39,210 bases of DNA from Thermodesulfovibrionia bacterium (GCA_945787795.1 CALZJD010000017.1:1-39210), one strand, 5' to 3'. Shown: positions 1 to 8,365, numbered from the stretch's first letter. Numbers and translations: made by a program. The notes: generated by a model not told the origin, from the letters alone.

Positions 1-633
1 AATTTTATTTAATGCCTCAAGACTTGTCCCGGGACCTCGAAGCATGCGGAGTGTGCTCTTTGTAGCTTCTTCCAATGTATATCCTGTCATTATGGTGAAT
101 GCTTCATTTACATAGAGGATCCGCCTTCCCATCATTTCCCCGGGCTCTGCTTCCAATATGATAATCGCATCATTTGCGCTCGTGACTGCAGATTCAAGCA
201 GCCTGAGTTTTTCTTCAAACTCCTTGCGTTTGATCGCATTTTCTATCGTCATCGGCAGGACTTTAAGGTAGTTCATGTCAGGATCTTTTATGATGTAGTC
301 ATACGCGCCTGCCTTCATGGCTTTGACTGCAATTGCTTCATCACCTCCTTCGGTCACAACTATTATGGGTATTCCCTTGATAGACTCGAAGATATTAAAT
401 ACTGTGCCGTCTCTGAGCAGGAAGTCAGTTATTATGACATCAAACGGACCTGTCTCGACCAGTTCCCTTGCCTCTGCAATAGATCCGGCAATGACATATT
501 CGTATTTACTGCTCTGCTCTCTGGGCAGCTGCTTTAGACCCATCTGGCCTGTGCTGTGATCTTCAATCAGCAGTACCCGGCTCTTGACAGCAGGACTGTT
601 CTCTGTGTCTCTTTTTTCCTGTTTGACGTTCAT
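1..633 (-). CDS. Response regulator receiver-PAS protein, C-terminus cut by the window edge
   Basis: An open frame runs from an ATG at 633 leftward off the window (211 codons seen). The first part is a CheY-like receiver: acidic pair in LLIEDH, phospho-acceptor Asp in VIITDFLLRDG, and the lysine in YIIKDPD. After a helical linker comes a PAS domain (SANDAIIILEAE, RRILYVNEAFTIMTGY). Family knowledge: receiver-PAS proteins usually continue into a histidine kinase, GGDEF or further PAS domain, and that part lies outside the window. The Shine-Dalgarno is weak, so the start is less certain than the frame. It is a cytoplasmic signalling protein; its partner kinase is not visible. Confidence 0.85.
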   Translation of the reverse strand, partial: MNVKQEKRDTENSPAVKSRVLLIEDHSTGQMGLKQLPREQSSKYEYVIAGSIAEARELVETGPFDVIITDFLLRDGTVFNIFESIKGIPIIVVTEGGDEAIAVKAMKAGAYDYIIKDPDMNYLKVLPMTIENAIKRKEFEEKLRLLESAVTSANDAIIILEAEPGEMMGRRILYVNEAFTIMTGYTLEEATKSTLRMLRGPGTSLEALNKI

Positions 634-938
634 GATAGTTTAATTATACATCCAGTCTGCTAAAGGTGAAACCCCTTTTTATGCCCTGTCCAGTACCCGT
701 TTTTATACATATAATTAATACCTGACAGTCTCATAGATCTAATCGACTGGAATATATAATATCTTAATAGTAATCCTGGAATTATAACTATTGAGTACAA
801 AAAGTCTCCTCCCCTGAACGGGAGGCAGTCTGCCGGAGTGAAAGGAGGATAAACAGGGTGTATAGACAGAGTCACCTTCCTGGAATGCAATAAAATCTGT
901 CCTCACTAATTCAAATTCTTATGGTACTATACGGTGCT
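634..938. other. Intergenic region between divergent genes
   Basis: No convincing gene is seen here. It separates the leftward receiver-PAS gene from the rightward glutaredoxin-like gene and should hold both promoters, none of which I can place firmly. A short perfect inverted repeat, CCTCCC-CTGAAC-GGGAGG, lies at about 808-825 and is followed by purine-rich GGAGG repeats. This looks like a small dispersed hairpin rather than a terminator, because no T-run follows. Confidence 0.5.
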
Positions 939-1184
939 ATGGTCAAAGTAACGTTATATTACAAAGAGGGCTGCTGGCTCTGCGACACGGCAGAGGAGAT
1001 GCTGAACGGGCTAAAATTAAAATATGACATTCATATAAACAAGGTCGACATTGAATCAAATGATGAACTCTATGAACTGTACAGGTATGATATCCCGGTA
1101 TTTGAATTCATTGACGGCTCCAACCTTTATGGCCGTATAAAGAAAAAAGAGCTTATAGATAACCTGGAACAGAACAGGGAATAA
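939..1184 (+). CDS. Glutaredoxin-like (DUF836-type) thiol protein
   Basis: An 81-residue protein with a thioredoxin fold of the small glutaredoxin-like family. An N-terminal beta strand (VKVTLYYKEGC) leads into the redox motif CWLC, followed by a helix, a second strand ending in a KVDIESND-type turn, and the cis-proline segment DIPVFEF. This is the usual order of a minimal glutaredoxin. I chose the ATG at 939 rather than the one at 921, because the first six codons of the longer form are not part of the fold. It probably reduces disulfides in the cytoplasm; the partner is unknown. Its last ~19 codons recur in degraded form at 4208-4264. Confidence 0.8.
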   Translation: MVKVTLYYKEGCWLCDTAEEMLNGLKLKYDIHINKVDIESNDELYELYRYDIPVFEFIDGSNLYGRIKKKELIDNLEQNRE

Positions 1185-1236
1185 TTATCTGCCATATGGT
1201 GATTTGTCAGCTTTATGCGTACCTCTGTGTTTCACG

Positions 1237-1995
1237 TTACTTCCCTTTTGGCAAAGGTACAAAAAGTCTGAAGCGGTATATCCCCGTCTTTTGAAGAATA
1301 AACTTTAACATGACCCAAATGGTTAGAAATCCGTATTTCAGGCTTCTTTTGAAATTAATTGAAGATGCCTCAGAAAAGTAACGGGTGGGAACAGGGATAT
1401 CACCCAGGCGGTAATTAAAATATACGGCCTGCGTCAGAATCTCTGTATCGAAAACAAAATCGTCTGAATTCTGATGATAATCAACAGTTTCCAGCACGCT
1501 TCTTTTGTACACCCTGAATCCTGAATGGAAATCACCTAAATTCTGGCCAAGAACAAAATTTTCAAGTATGGTTAAAAATCGATTGCTTATGTACTTATAT
1601 AGCGGCATTCCGCCTTCAAGAGTTTCGCGACGCGTCCTGACGCGGGACCCAATAATGATGTCACAAATATCGGCGGTGAGAAAACCTGCAGCAAAATGAA
1701 TAAGCCGGGGATCGTATTGATAATCAGGATGAATCATGACAATGATATCTGCGCCTCTGCTGAGGACATCATCAAAGCAGGTTTTCTGATTGGCTCCGTA
1801 TCCCATGTTTCTCTCATGGCGATTAACAGTAATCCCCAACCTTTCAGCTATCTCAACAGTTCTGTCGGAGCTTTCGTCGTCAGTAAGTATGATCTCATCA
1901 ACGATTTCCATTGGGATGTCCTGATACGTCTTTTCGAGTGTAGACTCAGCATTATAGGCAGGCATCATCACAATTATTTTATTTCCATTCAGCAT
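1237..1995 (-). CDS. Family 2 glycosyltransferase (dolichyl-phosphate mannosyltransferase-like)
   Basis: A 252-residue GT-A fold protein. The nucleotide-sugar site opens with VMMPAYNAE, followed by EIILTDDESSD and the acceptor region MIHPDYQYDP, where this subfamily has HPDYQYD instead of a plain DxD. GSR at about residue 116 and the helix FHSGFRVYKR are typical of DPM1-like enzymes that load a sugar onto a polyprenyl phosphate or glycan acceptor. No multi-spanning C-terminal anchor is seen, only a hydrophobic stretch near YGFLTIWVMLKFIL. It lies 151 bases downstream of the membrane protein on the same strand, so the two may be co-transcribed. The sugar and acceptor cannot be read from sequence. 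Confidence 0.9.
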   Translation of the reverse strand: MLNGNKIIVMMPAYNAESTLEKTYQDIPMEIVDEIILTDDESSDRTVEIAERLGITVNRHERNMGYGANQKTCFDDVLSRGADIIVMIHPDYQYDPRLIHFAAGFLTADICDIIIGSRVRTRRETLEGGMPLYKYISNRFLTILENFVLGQNLGDFHSGFRVYKRSVLETVDYHQNSDDFVFDTEILTQAVYFNYRLGDIPVPTRYFSEASSINFKRSLKYGFLTIWVMLKFILQKTGIYRFRLFVPLPKGK

Positions 1996-2146
1996 CTTAG
2001 AATTAATTACGGTATGGAAATGTATTTGAATTCAACATTGAATATTTCATGTCATATCAGCCATTGCACGTTACATATTCTAATCAAACGGGATTTTAAT
2101 GTACAATATTGACGGAATATGCTGTAGCAGATGTAATACGCAGTGC

Positions 2147-4072
2147 TTACTGCGCTTGCCTGAGACGGCGGTAGTTGGCCTGGAAGTCCCTGTTGTCAGG
2201 CTCAAGATCCAGAGCCATCTTCATGTTACGCAGTGCCTCTGATATATCGCCGCGCCTGTATGCCAGAAAGGCCAGTTCATTAAGTGCCCCGGTGTTTGTC
2301 CTGTCAAGTTGATGCAGCTTCTCGAAGCTTTCCCTGGCAGACTCCCATCGCATAAGCTCAAGTTGGACTTTCCCCAAACGCTGCAGAAACCACTCTGACT
2401 TCTGTCCAAACTGCAGTGAACGTTCAAGGTGAACAGCAAGCGCTTCTCTCATTCCTGTCCAGGCGAGAAAAGAGGACAGATTAAAGGCATCATCAACGCG
2501 AAAGGAATACGGTATATTTTCCGGCATAGAGAGATCAACCGCCGGCGGTGTTCCGGAGACACCAGATGGTATCCAAAATGATGCGACCTGATCCAGATAG
2601 ACTAAACGCCACTCTGCATCACCGGACAGGGAAGGAAGCATGGCCTGGGCTTCCCCCGAGGAATGCGAAAGCAAAATCCCTTTAATATCATATCGTTCAA
2701 TAAGCTGTCGCCAATAATCTCCGGTTCTTGAAGACGAGCGAATGAATTCCAGCTCATCCTGATCGTAAATTTCCCACCGGCCATCGATGAGCGGAACCGC
2801 GTCAGGGAAGAAATGATAAAGGTAAAATCCTCCGAGAGTGCTGGAGTTCAGCACCTGTCCCTTAAAATGTATGCTTTTCAGAAATTGCGGCAGGCCAAGG
2901 GGGTAAAATGAAGGGGTTACCCCGAGTCCGGTGCGGGAAGGGAATTTCATAACAGAATAAAATGCACCTGACAACGGGAACCAGGCACAGGCCAGTATGA
3001 TACATGCTATTGATACAGCCCATGGTTTTTTCAGCTGCCGGTCTTTTGATATGATCATTGATAAAGATTCGGCAATGGAGGGAGCAGACACGAGTGCAAA
3101 GAGTACGATGTTTCGGCGTCCTGTGAGAGAGATAAGAAAGAGCCCGATTACAATCAACGTGCGCGGAGATATGCTTCGGCTGCGAAACCATGCAATCAAT
3201 CCTGATCCTGCTGTAGCTGCCAGCAAAACCAGATATAACCAGAATGCAATACCCGCACGGGCGTTCTTTCCAAATGTCGGTGATAATTCTCCCAGTTCCT
3301 GAAATACCCCGGGAGACGGTTCTCCTGCCTCCTTAAAAAGGAGAAGAGCATATGTCCAGCCATCTAATCCGTAAGGCGTGATAAAGCTGCAGACAGTGAC
3401 CACAATAAGCAGAATCGATAGAGGCTTTAAAGCAGAAGTGCGTCCTCTGAGCTGGTCAATCAGGGCAAACAGCCAGTAACATCCCACCATGAAGATACCA
3501 ATAATGAAAATTCCATGGCTGTTGACCCACAACACCTGAAGCAGACCTAATAGTGCCTGATCTTTCCATGACATAAACCTGTTTTCCTGAAGGAGCAGGT
3601 AAAAGGCTGTTATCCCCAGAAACGTAATAAGCTCGGGTCTGGGGAGAAAGCGTTCCACTGATGCCATGGCAACAACAAACACCAGAATAGAGGCAAGAGA
3701 TATCCCTGACCATTTCCGAACAGCCCTGTAACAGAAAAGCAGGACTGCCCCCCACATGATGGTCATTATCACCTGTACCCCGACCATACCCATCACATTA
3801 TGGGCCAGCGCCATGACAACCTGAAACAGCCAGTGTGAATCATGATAGGGGCGGCCATATCCAGCAGCTGAATAGATATCATGAACAGGAATTCTTCCGG
3901 ACTCAAGAATGTCCGTGCCGATGGTAATTTGCCACCATATATCATATGAATGGATCTCGTGGACAAGAAAGGGAAGTATGGCAAAAATAACTGCAAACAG
4001 AATAAGGAATCCGGAACGTCCGGATTTCCCGGAAGGCGGTAGTTCTTCAGATGTAGAGCTTAAAACAGTCAC
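2147..4072 (-). CDS. Polytopic membrane protein with C-terminal TPRs, possible GT-C-like glycosyltransferase
   Basis: 641 residues. Residues 20-400 hold roughly nine to ten hydrophobic helices. The first extracytoplasmic loop contains HSYDIWWQITIG and a later one DSHWLF, acidic and aromatic loops like those of GT-C-type polyprenyl-phosphate-dependent transferases. A soluble region follows (DGRWEIYDQDELEF), and the last ~90 residues form two or three TPR units (WESARESFEKLHQLD, GDISEALRNMKMALDLEP). The start is a GTG at 4072. With the downstream GT2 gene it suggests a pair that makes and uses a lipid-linked sugar in envelope glycan or protein glycosylation; this is inference. I see no catalytic residue that proves transferase activity. 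Confidence 0.72.
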   Translation of the reverse strand: MTVLSSTSEELPPSGKSGRSGFLILFAVIFAILPFLVHEIHSYDIWWQITIGTDILESGRIPVHDIYSAAGYGRPYHDSHWLFQVVMALAHNVMGMVGVQVIMTIMWGAVLLFCYRAVRKWSGISLASILVFVVAMASVERFLPRPELITFLGITAFYLLLQENRFMSWKDQALLGLLQVLWVNSHGIFIIGIFMVGCYWLFALIDQLRGRTSALKPLSILLIVVTVCSFITPYGLDGWTYALLLFKEAGEPSPGVFQELGELSPTFGKNARAGIAFWLYLVLLAATAGSGLIAWFRSRSISPRTLIVIGLFLISLTGRRNIVLFALVSAPSIAESLSMIISKDRQLKKPWAVSIACIILACAWFPLSGAFYSVMKFPSRTGLGVTPSFYPLGLPQFLKSIHFKGQVLNSSTLGGFYLYHFFPDAVPLIDGRWEIYDQDELEFIRSSSRTGDYWRQLIERYDIKGILLSHSSGEAQAMLPSLSGDAEWRLVYLDQVASFWIPSGVSGTPPAVDLSMPENIPYSFRVDDAFNLSSFLAWTGMREALAVHLERSLQFGQKSEWFLQRLGKVQLELMRWESARESFEKLHQLDRTNTGALNELAFLAYRRGDISEALRNMKMALDLEPDNRDFQANYRRLRQAQ

Positions 4073-4207
4073 TTTCGAACGGGTAGAATTAATTTTTTAT
4101 TAATAACTCAATCTGTTGATACTCATTGTTAAATAATTCATCCTGTATTACGTTACGATGAAGTATAAAAAAGTTACATCAATAAAACAATATTAAATAG
4201 TAGCATG

Positions 4208-4264
4208 TATGGCCGTATAAAGAAAAAAGAGTTTATTCAGAAGTTAAAGCAGAACAGGGATTGA
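4208..4264 (+). pseudogene. Remnant of a second glutaredoxin-like gene (3' end only)
   Basis: Read in frame to a TGA at 4262-4264, this short stretch encodes YGRIKKKEFIQKLKQNRD. That matches the end of the glutaredoxin-like protein at 939-1184 (YGRIKKKELIDNLEQNRE). At the DNA level 24 consecutive bases starting at TATGGCCGTATAAAG are identical (1128-1151 and 4208-4231), after which the copies diverge. Nothing upstream encodes the CxxC half. It is either the broken end of a former tandem paralogue or the far border of a segment inserted into a duplicated gene. Confidence 0.7.
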
Positions 4265-4305
4265 TGATCTTGCGGAGTAAATAAGTAATGTCCCAATGGT
4301 TGAAT

Positions 4306-4372
4306 GTAGGGCGTATTGTAATACGCCCTTACGATCAACGTTCAATAATAGGGGCGAGGTATTCTCGCCCCA
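4306..4372. repeat. GTAGGGGC-family palindrome, two-hairpin form
   Basis: The first hairpin is at 4306-4332, with a TATTGTAATA core between GTAGGGCG and CGCCCTTAC. It is followed by the flank GATCAACGTTCAA and a second hairpin, GGGGCGAG-GTATT-CTCGCCCC, at 4351-4371. The same flank and second arm, more diverged, recur after the copies at 7828, 8299 and 25083. It lies just past the 3' end of the helicase gene and may also stop transcription. Confidence 0.85.
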
Positions 4373-4389
4373 AAGGGTAATCTCACTTT

Positions 4390-5667
4390 TTATGATGCAA
4401 CCGAGTGCGCCGGCTTTGTCCTTCGCCCGCTCTTATGAGAAAGAGAAGAAACATTAGTCCAGGCCATTGTCTTCTTTTTGTGACTCTTGCCACGTTGTGC
4501 TCCCCGATGTGGGCGCGCAACGCGCATACTGTCTGACGGGGCAGGCTTTTTATAATCAAAGCCCTCCAGAGTGCGGCGCTCCACTTTTTCTCCAAGAACG
4601 CGCTCAATGCTGCGAACCATATATTCGTCTTCACGGGTAATAAACGTGAATGCATCACCGGTCTTCGCGGCCCTGCCTGTACGCCCGATCCGGTGTGTGT
4701 ATGCATCTGTTGTATCGGGTATATCATAGTTTATTACATGGGAAATGCATGAGACATCAATACCACGAGCCGCAATGTCTGTTGCGACGAGAACCTGATA
4801 GCTGCCGTTACGAAACCCTGTCAGGGCTTCCTGGCGTTTGTTCTGAGAAAGGTTTCCCTGCAATGATGCAGCACGGTAGCCGGCTTTTTCCAGCTGCTCT
4901 CCCACGCGCTTGGCACGGTGTTTGGTGCGTGTAAAGACCAGTACCGATTCAGTGTCGGTCTTACCCAGCAGTTTAAGCAGAAGTCCTGTCTTGAGATGCT
5001 GATCAACTGAGTAGAGCGCGTGCGATACTGTGTCTGCAGGAGCGCTGTGGTCGATCTGTACAGTAACAGGAGCCTTCAGAATGTCGTTGGCCAGCTTCCT
5101 GATACCATCAGGCATTGTCGCTGAAAAGAGCAGTGTCTGTCTGGATCTCGGTATGTGCTGAATGATCTTCTTTATATCAGGCAGAAAACCCATATCCAGC
5201 ATCCGGTCTGCCTCATCAAGGACGAGCACCTCCAGTTTGGACAGGTTGATCGTGCGCCGGTTAATGTAATCGAGCAGGCGTCCGGGACAGGCTATAACAA
5301 TATCAACGCCTTTACGCAGTTTATTCATCTGTGAACTCATGCTGACTCCTCCGTATACAGTGGCGCTCCTGAGTCCTGTTTTACGTCCCAGTGTTCTACA
5401 GGTATCATGCGTCTGTTCCGCAAGTTCACGTGTTGGGGCTATGACAAGGGCGCGTATATGTCCACTCGGTCCATTGATCAGTCGCTGAAGTATCGGCAGC
5501 ACAAAGGCAGCTGTCTTTCCTGTTCCGGTCTGTGCAAGACCCATAACATCCTTGTTCCCGAGGGCCGGCTGAATCGTGCGGGCCTGGATTGGTGTTGGTG
5601 TTACAAAACCCGCAGCAGTGATCCCAGACATAACCTGGGGGTGAAAATCAAATTCATTAAATTCCAT
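4390..5667 (-). CDS. rhlE: DEAD-box ATP-dependent RNA helicase, RhlE-like
   Basis: 425 residues from the ATG at 5667, with the full motif set: Q-motif region GFVTPTPIQ, motif I AQTGTGKT, Ia PTRELAEQ, Ib TPGR-like CPGRLLD, II VLDEADRMLD, III SATMP, then domain 2 with VLVFTRTKHRAKR, ATDIAARGID and the arginine-finger motif HRIGRTGR. A basic, Lys/Arg-rich tail (about residues 385-425) follows, as is usual in RhlE proteins acting on ribosomal precursors or cold-structured RNA. An in-frame GTG at 5691 would add eight residues but directly abuts the T-run of a terminator hairpin, so I prefer 5667. The leader has its own promoter and hairpin, pointing to attenuation or autoregulation. Confidence 0.93.
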   Translation of the reverse strand: MEFNEFDFHPQVMSGITAAGFVTPTPIQARTIQPALGNKDVMGLAQTGTGKTAAFVLPILQRLINGPSGHIRALVIAPTRELAEQTHDTCRTLGRKTGLRSATVYGGVSMSSQMNKLRKGVDIVIACPGRLLDYINRRTINLSKLEVLVLDEADRMLDMGFLPDIKKIIQHIPRSRQTLLFSATMPDGIRKLANDILKAPVTVQIDHSAPADTVSHALYSVDQHLKTGLLLKLLGKTDTESVLVFTRTKHRAKRVGEQLEKAGYRAASLQGNLSQNKRQEALTGFRNGSYQVLVATDIAARGIDVSCISHVINYDIPDTTDAYTHRIGRTGRAAKTGDAFTFITREDEYMVRSIERVLGEKVERRTLEGFDYKKPAPSDSMRVARPHRGAQRGKSHKKKTMAWTNVSSLSHKSGRRTKPAHSVAS

Positions 5668-5691
5668 TATCTTCTTTATCGCGGCGGGCAC

Positions 5692-5720
5692 AAAAAAAGC
5701 CCCGGTGTATTCCGGGGCTT
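5692..5720 (-). terminator. Intrinsic terminator inside the helicase leader (candidate attenuator)
   Basis: On the minus strand a 9-bp GC-rich stem, AAGCCCCGG paired with CCGGGGCTT around the loop AATACA, runs directly into a T-run (5698-5692). It lies after the promoter at 5765-5794 and 25 bases before the helicase start codon, so it sits within the helicase transcript rather than after another gene. The leader segment CCCGG at about 5738-5742 could pair with the 3' arm as an alternative, though only over five bases. Confidence 0.8.
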
Positions 5721-5764
5721 ACATTGTCGTAGGTTTCATCCGGGTACAGCAGTATTAAGTCATA

Positions 5765-5794
5765 ATATTAGCAGGTTATGGGATGGGATGTCAA
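5765..5794 (-). promoter_or_regulatory. Sigma-70-type promoter of the helicase gene
   Basis: On the minus strand TTGACA (5794-5789) is followed after 18 bases by TAATAT (5770-5765). A start near 5757 would give an untranslated leader of about 90 bases, which contains the terminator hairpin at 5692-5720. Confidence 0.75.
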
Positions 5795-6006
5795 GGTTGT
5801 TTCAGTGAGCGAAGACTGTCCGGTGAAAGATCTGATTCCACACAGCAGCAAAATATTTACCGATATCCTTACTCATTAGATAAAATTAATGGCTGACCCT
5901 GTGTCTATCCGCCTGTTTAAAGGTGACACGGACCTGGAGATACTAAAAATATAAATACAGTTGCTGCATATGTGATCCAGCTCTCTGCTGTCATATTATT
6001 TGCCTT
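5795..6006. other. Intergenic remainder upstream of the helicase promoter
   Basis: With the helicase leader this forms a gene-free stretch of over 300 bases between the helicase and the DUF3617 gene. Beyond the promoter and hairpin I see no gene or clear repeat here. Confidence 0.5.
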
Positions 6007-6507
6007 CTATTTTTTGCAACTACTGATGCGCATACCTTTAAAACGGTTTACAGTAGGTACCCAAACAGCCTTTGGTCCAGAGTAGTTTATTTCAGAATAT
6101 AAAGAACCTATGAATGATGTACGTGTGTAATTAATATTTCCTTTGGCTCGAAGTGTGGGATATCGCTTCGCTATCATTGAACCATCTTCAGCAATAAAAC
6201 TAGATTCTTCCTCACATTCCTGTTTCCACGATATTACGCTGTCAGTTTGAAGTTTGTTAAGTACTTTGCAACCACTCTCTTCTTTTGTTTGTTCCAGCCA
6301 TGGAAGAGGCATGCGACCATTCTTTATGTCATCCAACGTATAACATTCAGTTTTACTTTGAAATGGCATCACCACCCTCCCCTTCATTTCCATAGAGCTG
6401 CCTATTTGCCACAATCCCGGCATTACAGTTGTTTTTTCTGCAGCCAGTAAAAAAGAAGAATAGAATAGCAGGCCTACTAAACAACATATGTAAGTAAATT
6501 TATTCAT
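6007..6507 (-). CDS. DUF3617-family exported protein
   Basis: 166 residues with a clear Sec signal peptide (MNKFTYICCLVGLLFYSSFLLAA, cleavage likely after LAA). The mature protein starts with the DUF3617 hallmark MPGLWQIGSSMEM and has the family's conserved cysteines (ECYTLDDI, SGCKVL, KQECEEE, SSCKK), probably forming disulfides in the periplasm. The family has no established function. Base composition is visibly more AT-rich than the flanking genes, as it is in the lipoprotein gene upstream, 129 bases away on the same strand. Confidence 0.8.
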   Translation of the reverse strand: MNKFTYICCLVGLLFYSSFLLAAEKTTVMPGLWQIGSSMEMKGRVVMPFQSKTECYTLDDIKNGRMPLPWLEQTKEESGCKVLNKLQTDSVISWKQECEEESSFIAEDGSMIAKRYPTLRAKGNINYTRTSFIGSLYSEINYSGPKAVWVPTVNRFKGMRISSCKK

Positions 6508-6636
6508 TCCATGACTCTACATAAAATAACTTATGTATTTAAAATGTATTTTTACACTTACGCAGACGTCATATATGCGAGACTGATGGGGTCATGACTG
6601 CACACTGCACATATTTTATGTAAACGATTGTACTGC

Positions 6637-7698
6637 TTAGTGTTGAGGTAGCGCATTAATCGCCTTCCAATATTCATAAACTGGTTTGGGAATACCATCA
6701 TTATCATGCAGACTGAGTGAATCAAATATACCGCCGGCCAAACCAAATTCAGCATCAACCGGAAAAACCCAGATAATAACACGTACATCAATCAAGTTTG
6801 CCTGACCAGATAATTTCAACATATAGTCAATCTGGTCCTGGTCAGAACCATTTACTCCACTAATAAGATCTACTGTCGGCCAACCTGTTTCAGTAATTAA
6901 AACCGGCAAATCAGTGTGTTCACGAATTTCACTTAAATAATTATCAGGTATATCACCAACCAATGATCTATGAAAAAATGGATACACTGTAAAAGAAACT
7001 GCATCAACTTTACCGGTAAACTTATCGATAACATCCCAATGCGGTGCAAAACTCTCACCGGTTAGATCAGTTTCTCCCTTCATTCTTTCAAGCTGAAAAT
7101 TATTCATTACCTGTGTATTTGGGCTAACTGCTTTAATTTGATCATACGCTGCCCGCGCATAGCTTACATATAGATCAAAGCTATCAGGCTGAAAAAGATA
7201 AAAAGAGTTAATCTCAACCCCTAATGATAAATATTTGGGATGGTATTTTTCTGCATTGGCAACAGCCACTCTTATTAGCTCTTCACCACGCTCATCAGTA
7301 AACGGCCCATCTTCAAAGTTCACGGCCAATTCAATATAAGGCTCTACATTTTTCACCTCTTCATAAGCAAGCCGCACCTGAACCAGAATATCATTTTTAT
7401 CTTTAGCACTATTGGGATTGATATGAACACCGAACCAGCCTCCATAGCTTGCTGCAAGCTCTTCAAAAAACATGCGCCAATCTTCTTCACTTGAAGCAGG
7501 ATAATGTGGAGGCGTATAACCCGCAGTACCCATTTCAAAGCTTCGACTCAAAAAAGGTAACTGCTCGACGATAGCTGGATCAGCATTATCTCCAATTGTG
7601 GGGGCTTTCGATTGGCCACTATTTGATGAACTTGAGCCACCACTACAGCCACTTACAAGAGCTGCAACTGTTACTACCAAACAAAATATTCTTTTCAT
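6637..7698 (-). CDS. Lipoprotein with a clan GH-A-like glycosidase fold
   Basis: 353 residues from the ATG at 7698, preceded by GAAGGTGA. An upstream in-frame start would bury the signal peptide. The signal ends in the lipobox LVSGC, followed by a Ser/Gly-rich linker. The rest has TIM-barrel features of clan GH-A hydrolases (GH53/GH17-like): LSLGVEIN, with a Glu where the acid/base lies after strand 4; the strand VDAVSFTVYPFF; and LITETGWPT, with a Glu in the nucleophile position after strand 7. Substrate is unknown; a beta-galactan or beta-glucan is a guess from family likeness. It is probably anchored in the outer membrane or periplasm. The gene is AT-rich relative to its surroundings, which may indicate acquisition. 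Confidence 0.75.
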   Translation of the reverse strand: MKRIFCLVVTVAALVSGCSGGSSSSNSGQSKAPTIGDNADPAIVEQLPFLSRSFEMGTAGYTPPHYPASSEEDWRMFFEELAASYGGWFGVHINPNSAKDKNDILVQVRLAYEEVKNVEPYIELAVNFEDGPFTDERGEELIRVAVANAEKYHPKYLSLGVEINSFYLFQPDSFDLYVSYARAAYDQIKAVSPNTQVMNNFQLERMKGETDLTGESFAPHWDVIDKFTGKVDAVSFTVYPFFHRSLVGDIPDNYLSEIREHTDLPVLITETGWPTVDLISGVNGSDQDQIDYMLKLSGQANLIDVRVIIWVFPVDAEFGLAGGIFDSLSLHDNDGIPKPVYEYWKAINALPQH

Positions 7699-8008
7699 GT
7701 TCACCTTCAAATGATTAATTGTTACTGTAAGTAAACCGCTTAAGCCCTTGTGATTTCGTACTATAAAAGAATACCCCTGAGGTGTCAAGAAATAAAAGAC
7801 AGGTTATGGGTTATGGATTATTAATTAGTAGGGGCGTATTGAAATACGCCCTTACAAACAATGTTCTAACGCTGGGGTAACATAATTTTTTAAATTAGTG
7901 TACTATCTTTAGTTGGAGTTAAAGTAATAATTCGTTTTCACCGAATATTATAGCAATGCATTAAACAGGAAGTCTGATTAACATTAAAAGTTTAATAAGG
8001 AATCAACA
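7699..8008. other. Intergenic region with one palindromic repeat
   Basis: Divergent spacer between the lipoprotein gene and the small membrane protein gene. It holds the palindrome at 7828-7855. I see no gene and no promoter I would defend. Confidence 0.5.
7828..7855. repeat. GTAGGGGC-family palindrome
   Basis: GTAGGGGCG, core TATTGAAATA, then CGCCCTTAC. It is followed by a diverged flank AAACAATGTTCTAA that corresponds to the GATCAACGTTCAA flank of the copy at 4306. Confidence 0.85.
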
Positions 8009-8206
8009 ATGGAAATATTATCAAATGCATATATAGCAGCAATCCCCGTTTTAATCTTTATTGTCTTTCTAATCATAGCCAAAAAAGATAAAAAAGAGGA
8101 TGCTCTTTTAAAGAAGCGAATAACAGACTCTATCAGTGCAAGATCAACACCATCCCCCTCATCGAATGAAGCAGAAAAGGAAGTTGTTTCAAATCTCGAT
8201 ATTTAG
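8009..8206 (+). CDS. Small single-span membrane protein of unknown function
   Basis: 65 residues, preceded by AAGGA at a suitable distance. Residues 5-24 form one hydrophobic helix (NAYIAAIPVLIFIVFLIIA), followed at once by a lysine-rich segment (KKDKKEDALLKKR) that should remain cytoplasmic, and a Ser/Pro-rich acidic tail. I recognise no family. It stands alone between two repeats, and its AT-rich composition resembles the neighbouring lipoprotein and DUF3617 genes. Confidence 0.55.
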   Translation: MEILSNAYIAAIPVLIFIVFLIIAKKDKKEDALLKKRITDSISARSTPSPSSNEAEKEVVSNLDI

Positions 8207-8298
8207 CGTTTTTACCAAAAAATGCTATAAATAATATTCTGCCCCCGTCGATTAACAACGATAATTGTTCCCGTGTTCAGCTATTTAATTGTTCAATT

Positions 8299-8365
8299 GC
8301 AGGGGCATATTGCAATATGCCCTTACGAATAACGTTCCAATATAGGGGCAAACGGCTCTTCGCCC
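8299..8365. repeat. GTAGGGGC-family palindrome, two-hairpin form
   Basis: Main hairpin at 8299-8326: GCAGGGGC, core ATATTGCAATAT, GCCCTTAC. It is followed by GAATAACGTTCCAA and a second, imperfect arm pair (AGGGGCAAACGGC with CTTCGCCC). The order of parts is the same as in the copy at 4306-4372. Confidence 0.82.

Noticed and set aside
660-890. 76-codon open frame on the minus strand
   Set aside because: No ribosome-binding site, odd composition, spans a hairpin repeat, and resembles no family.
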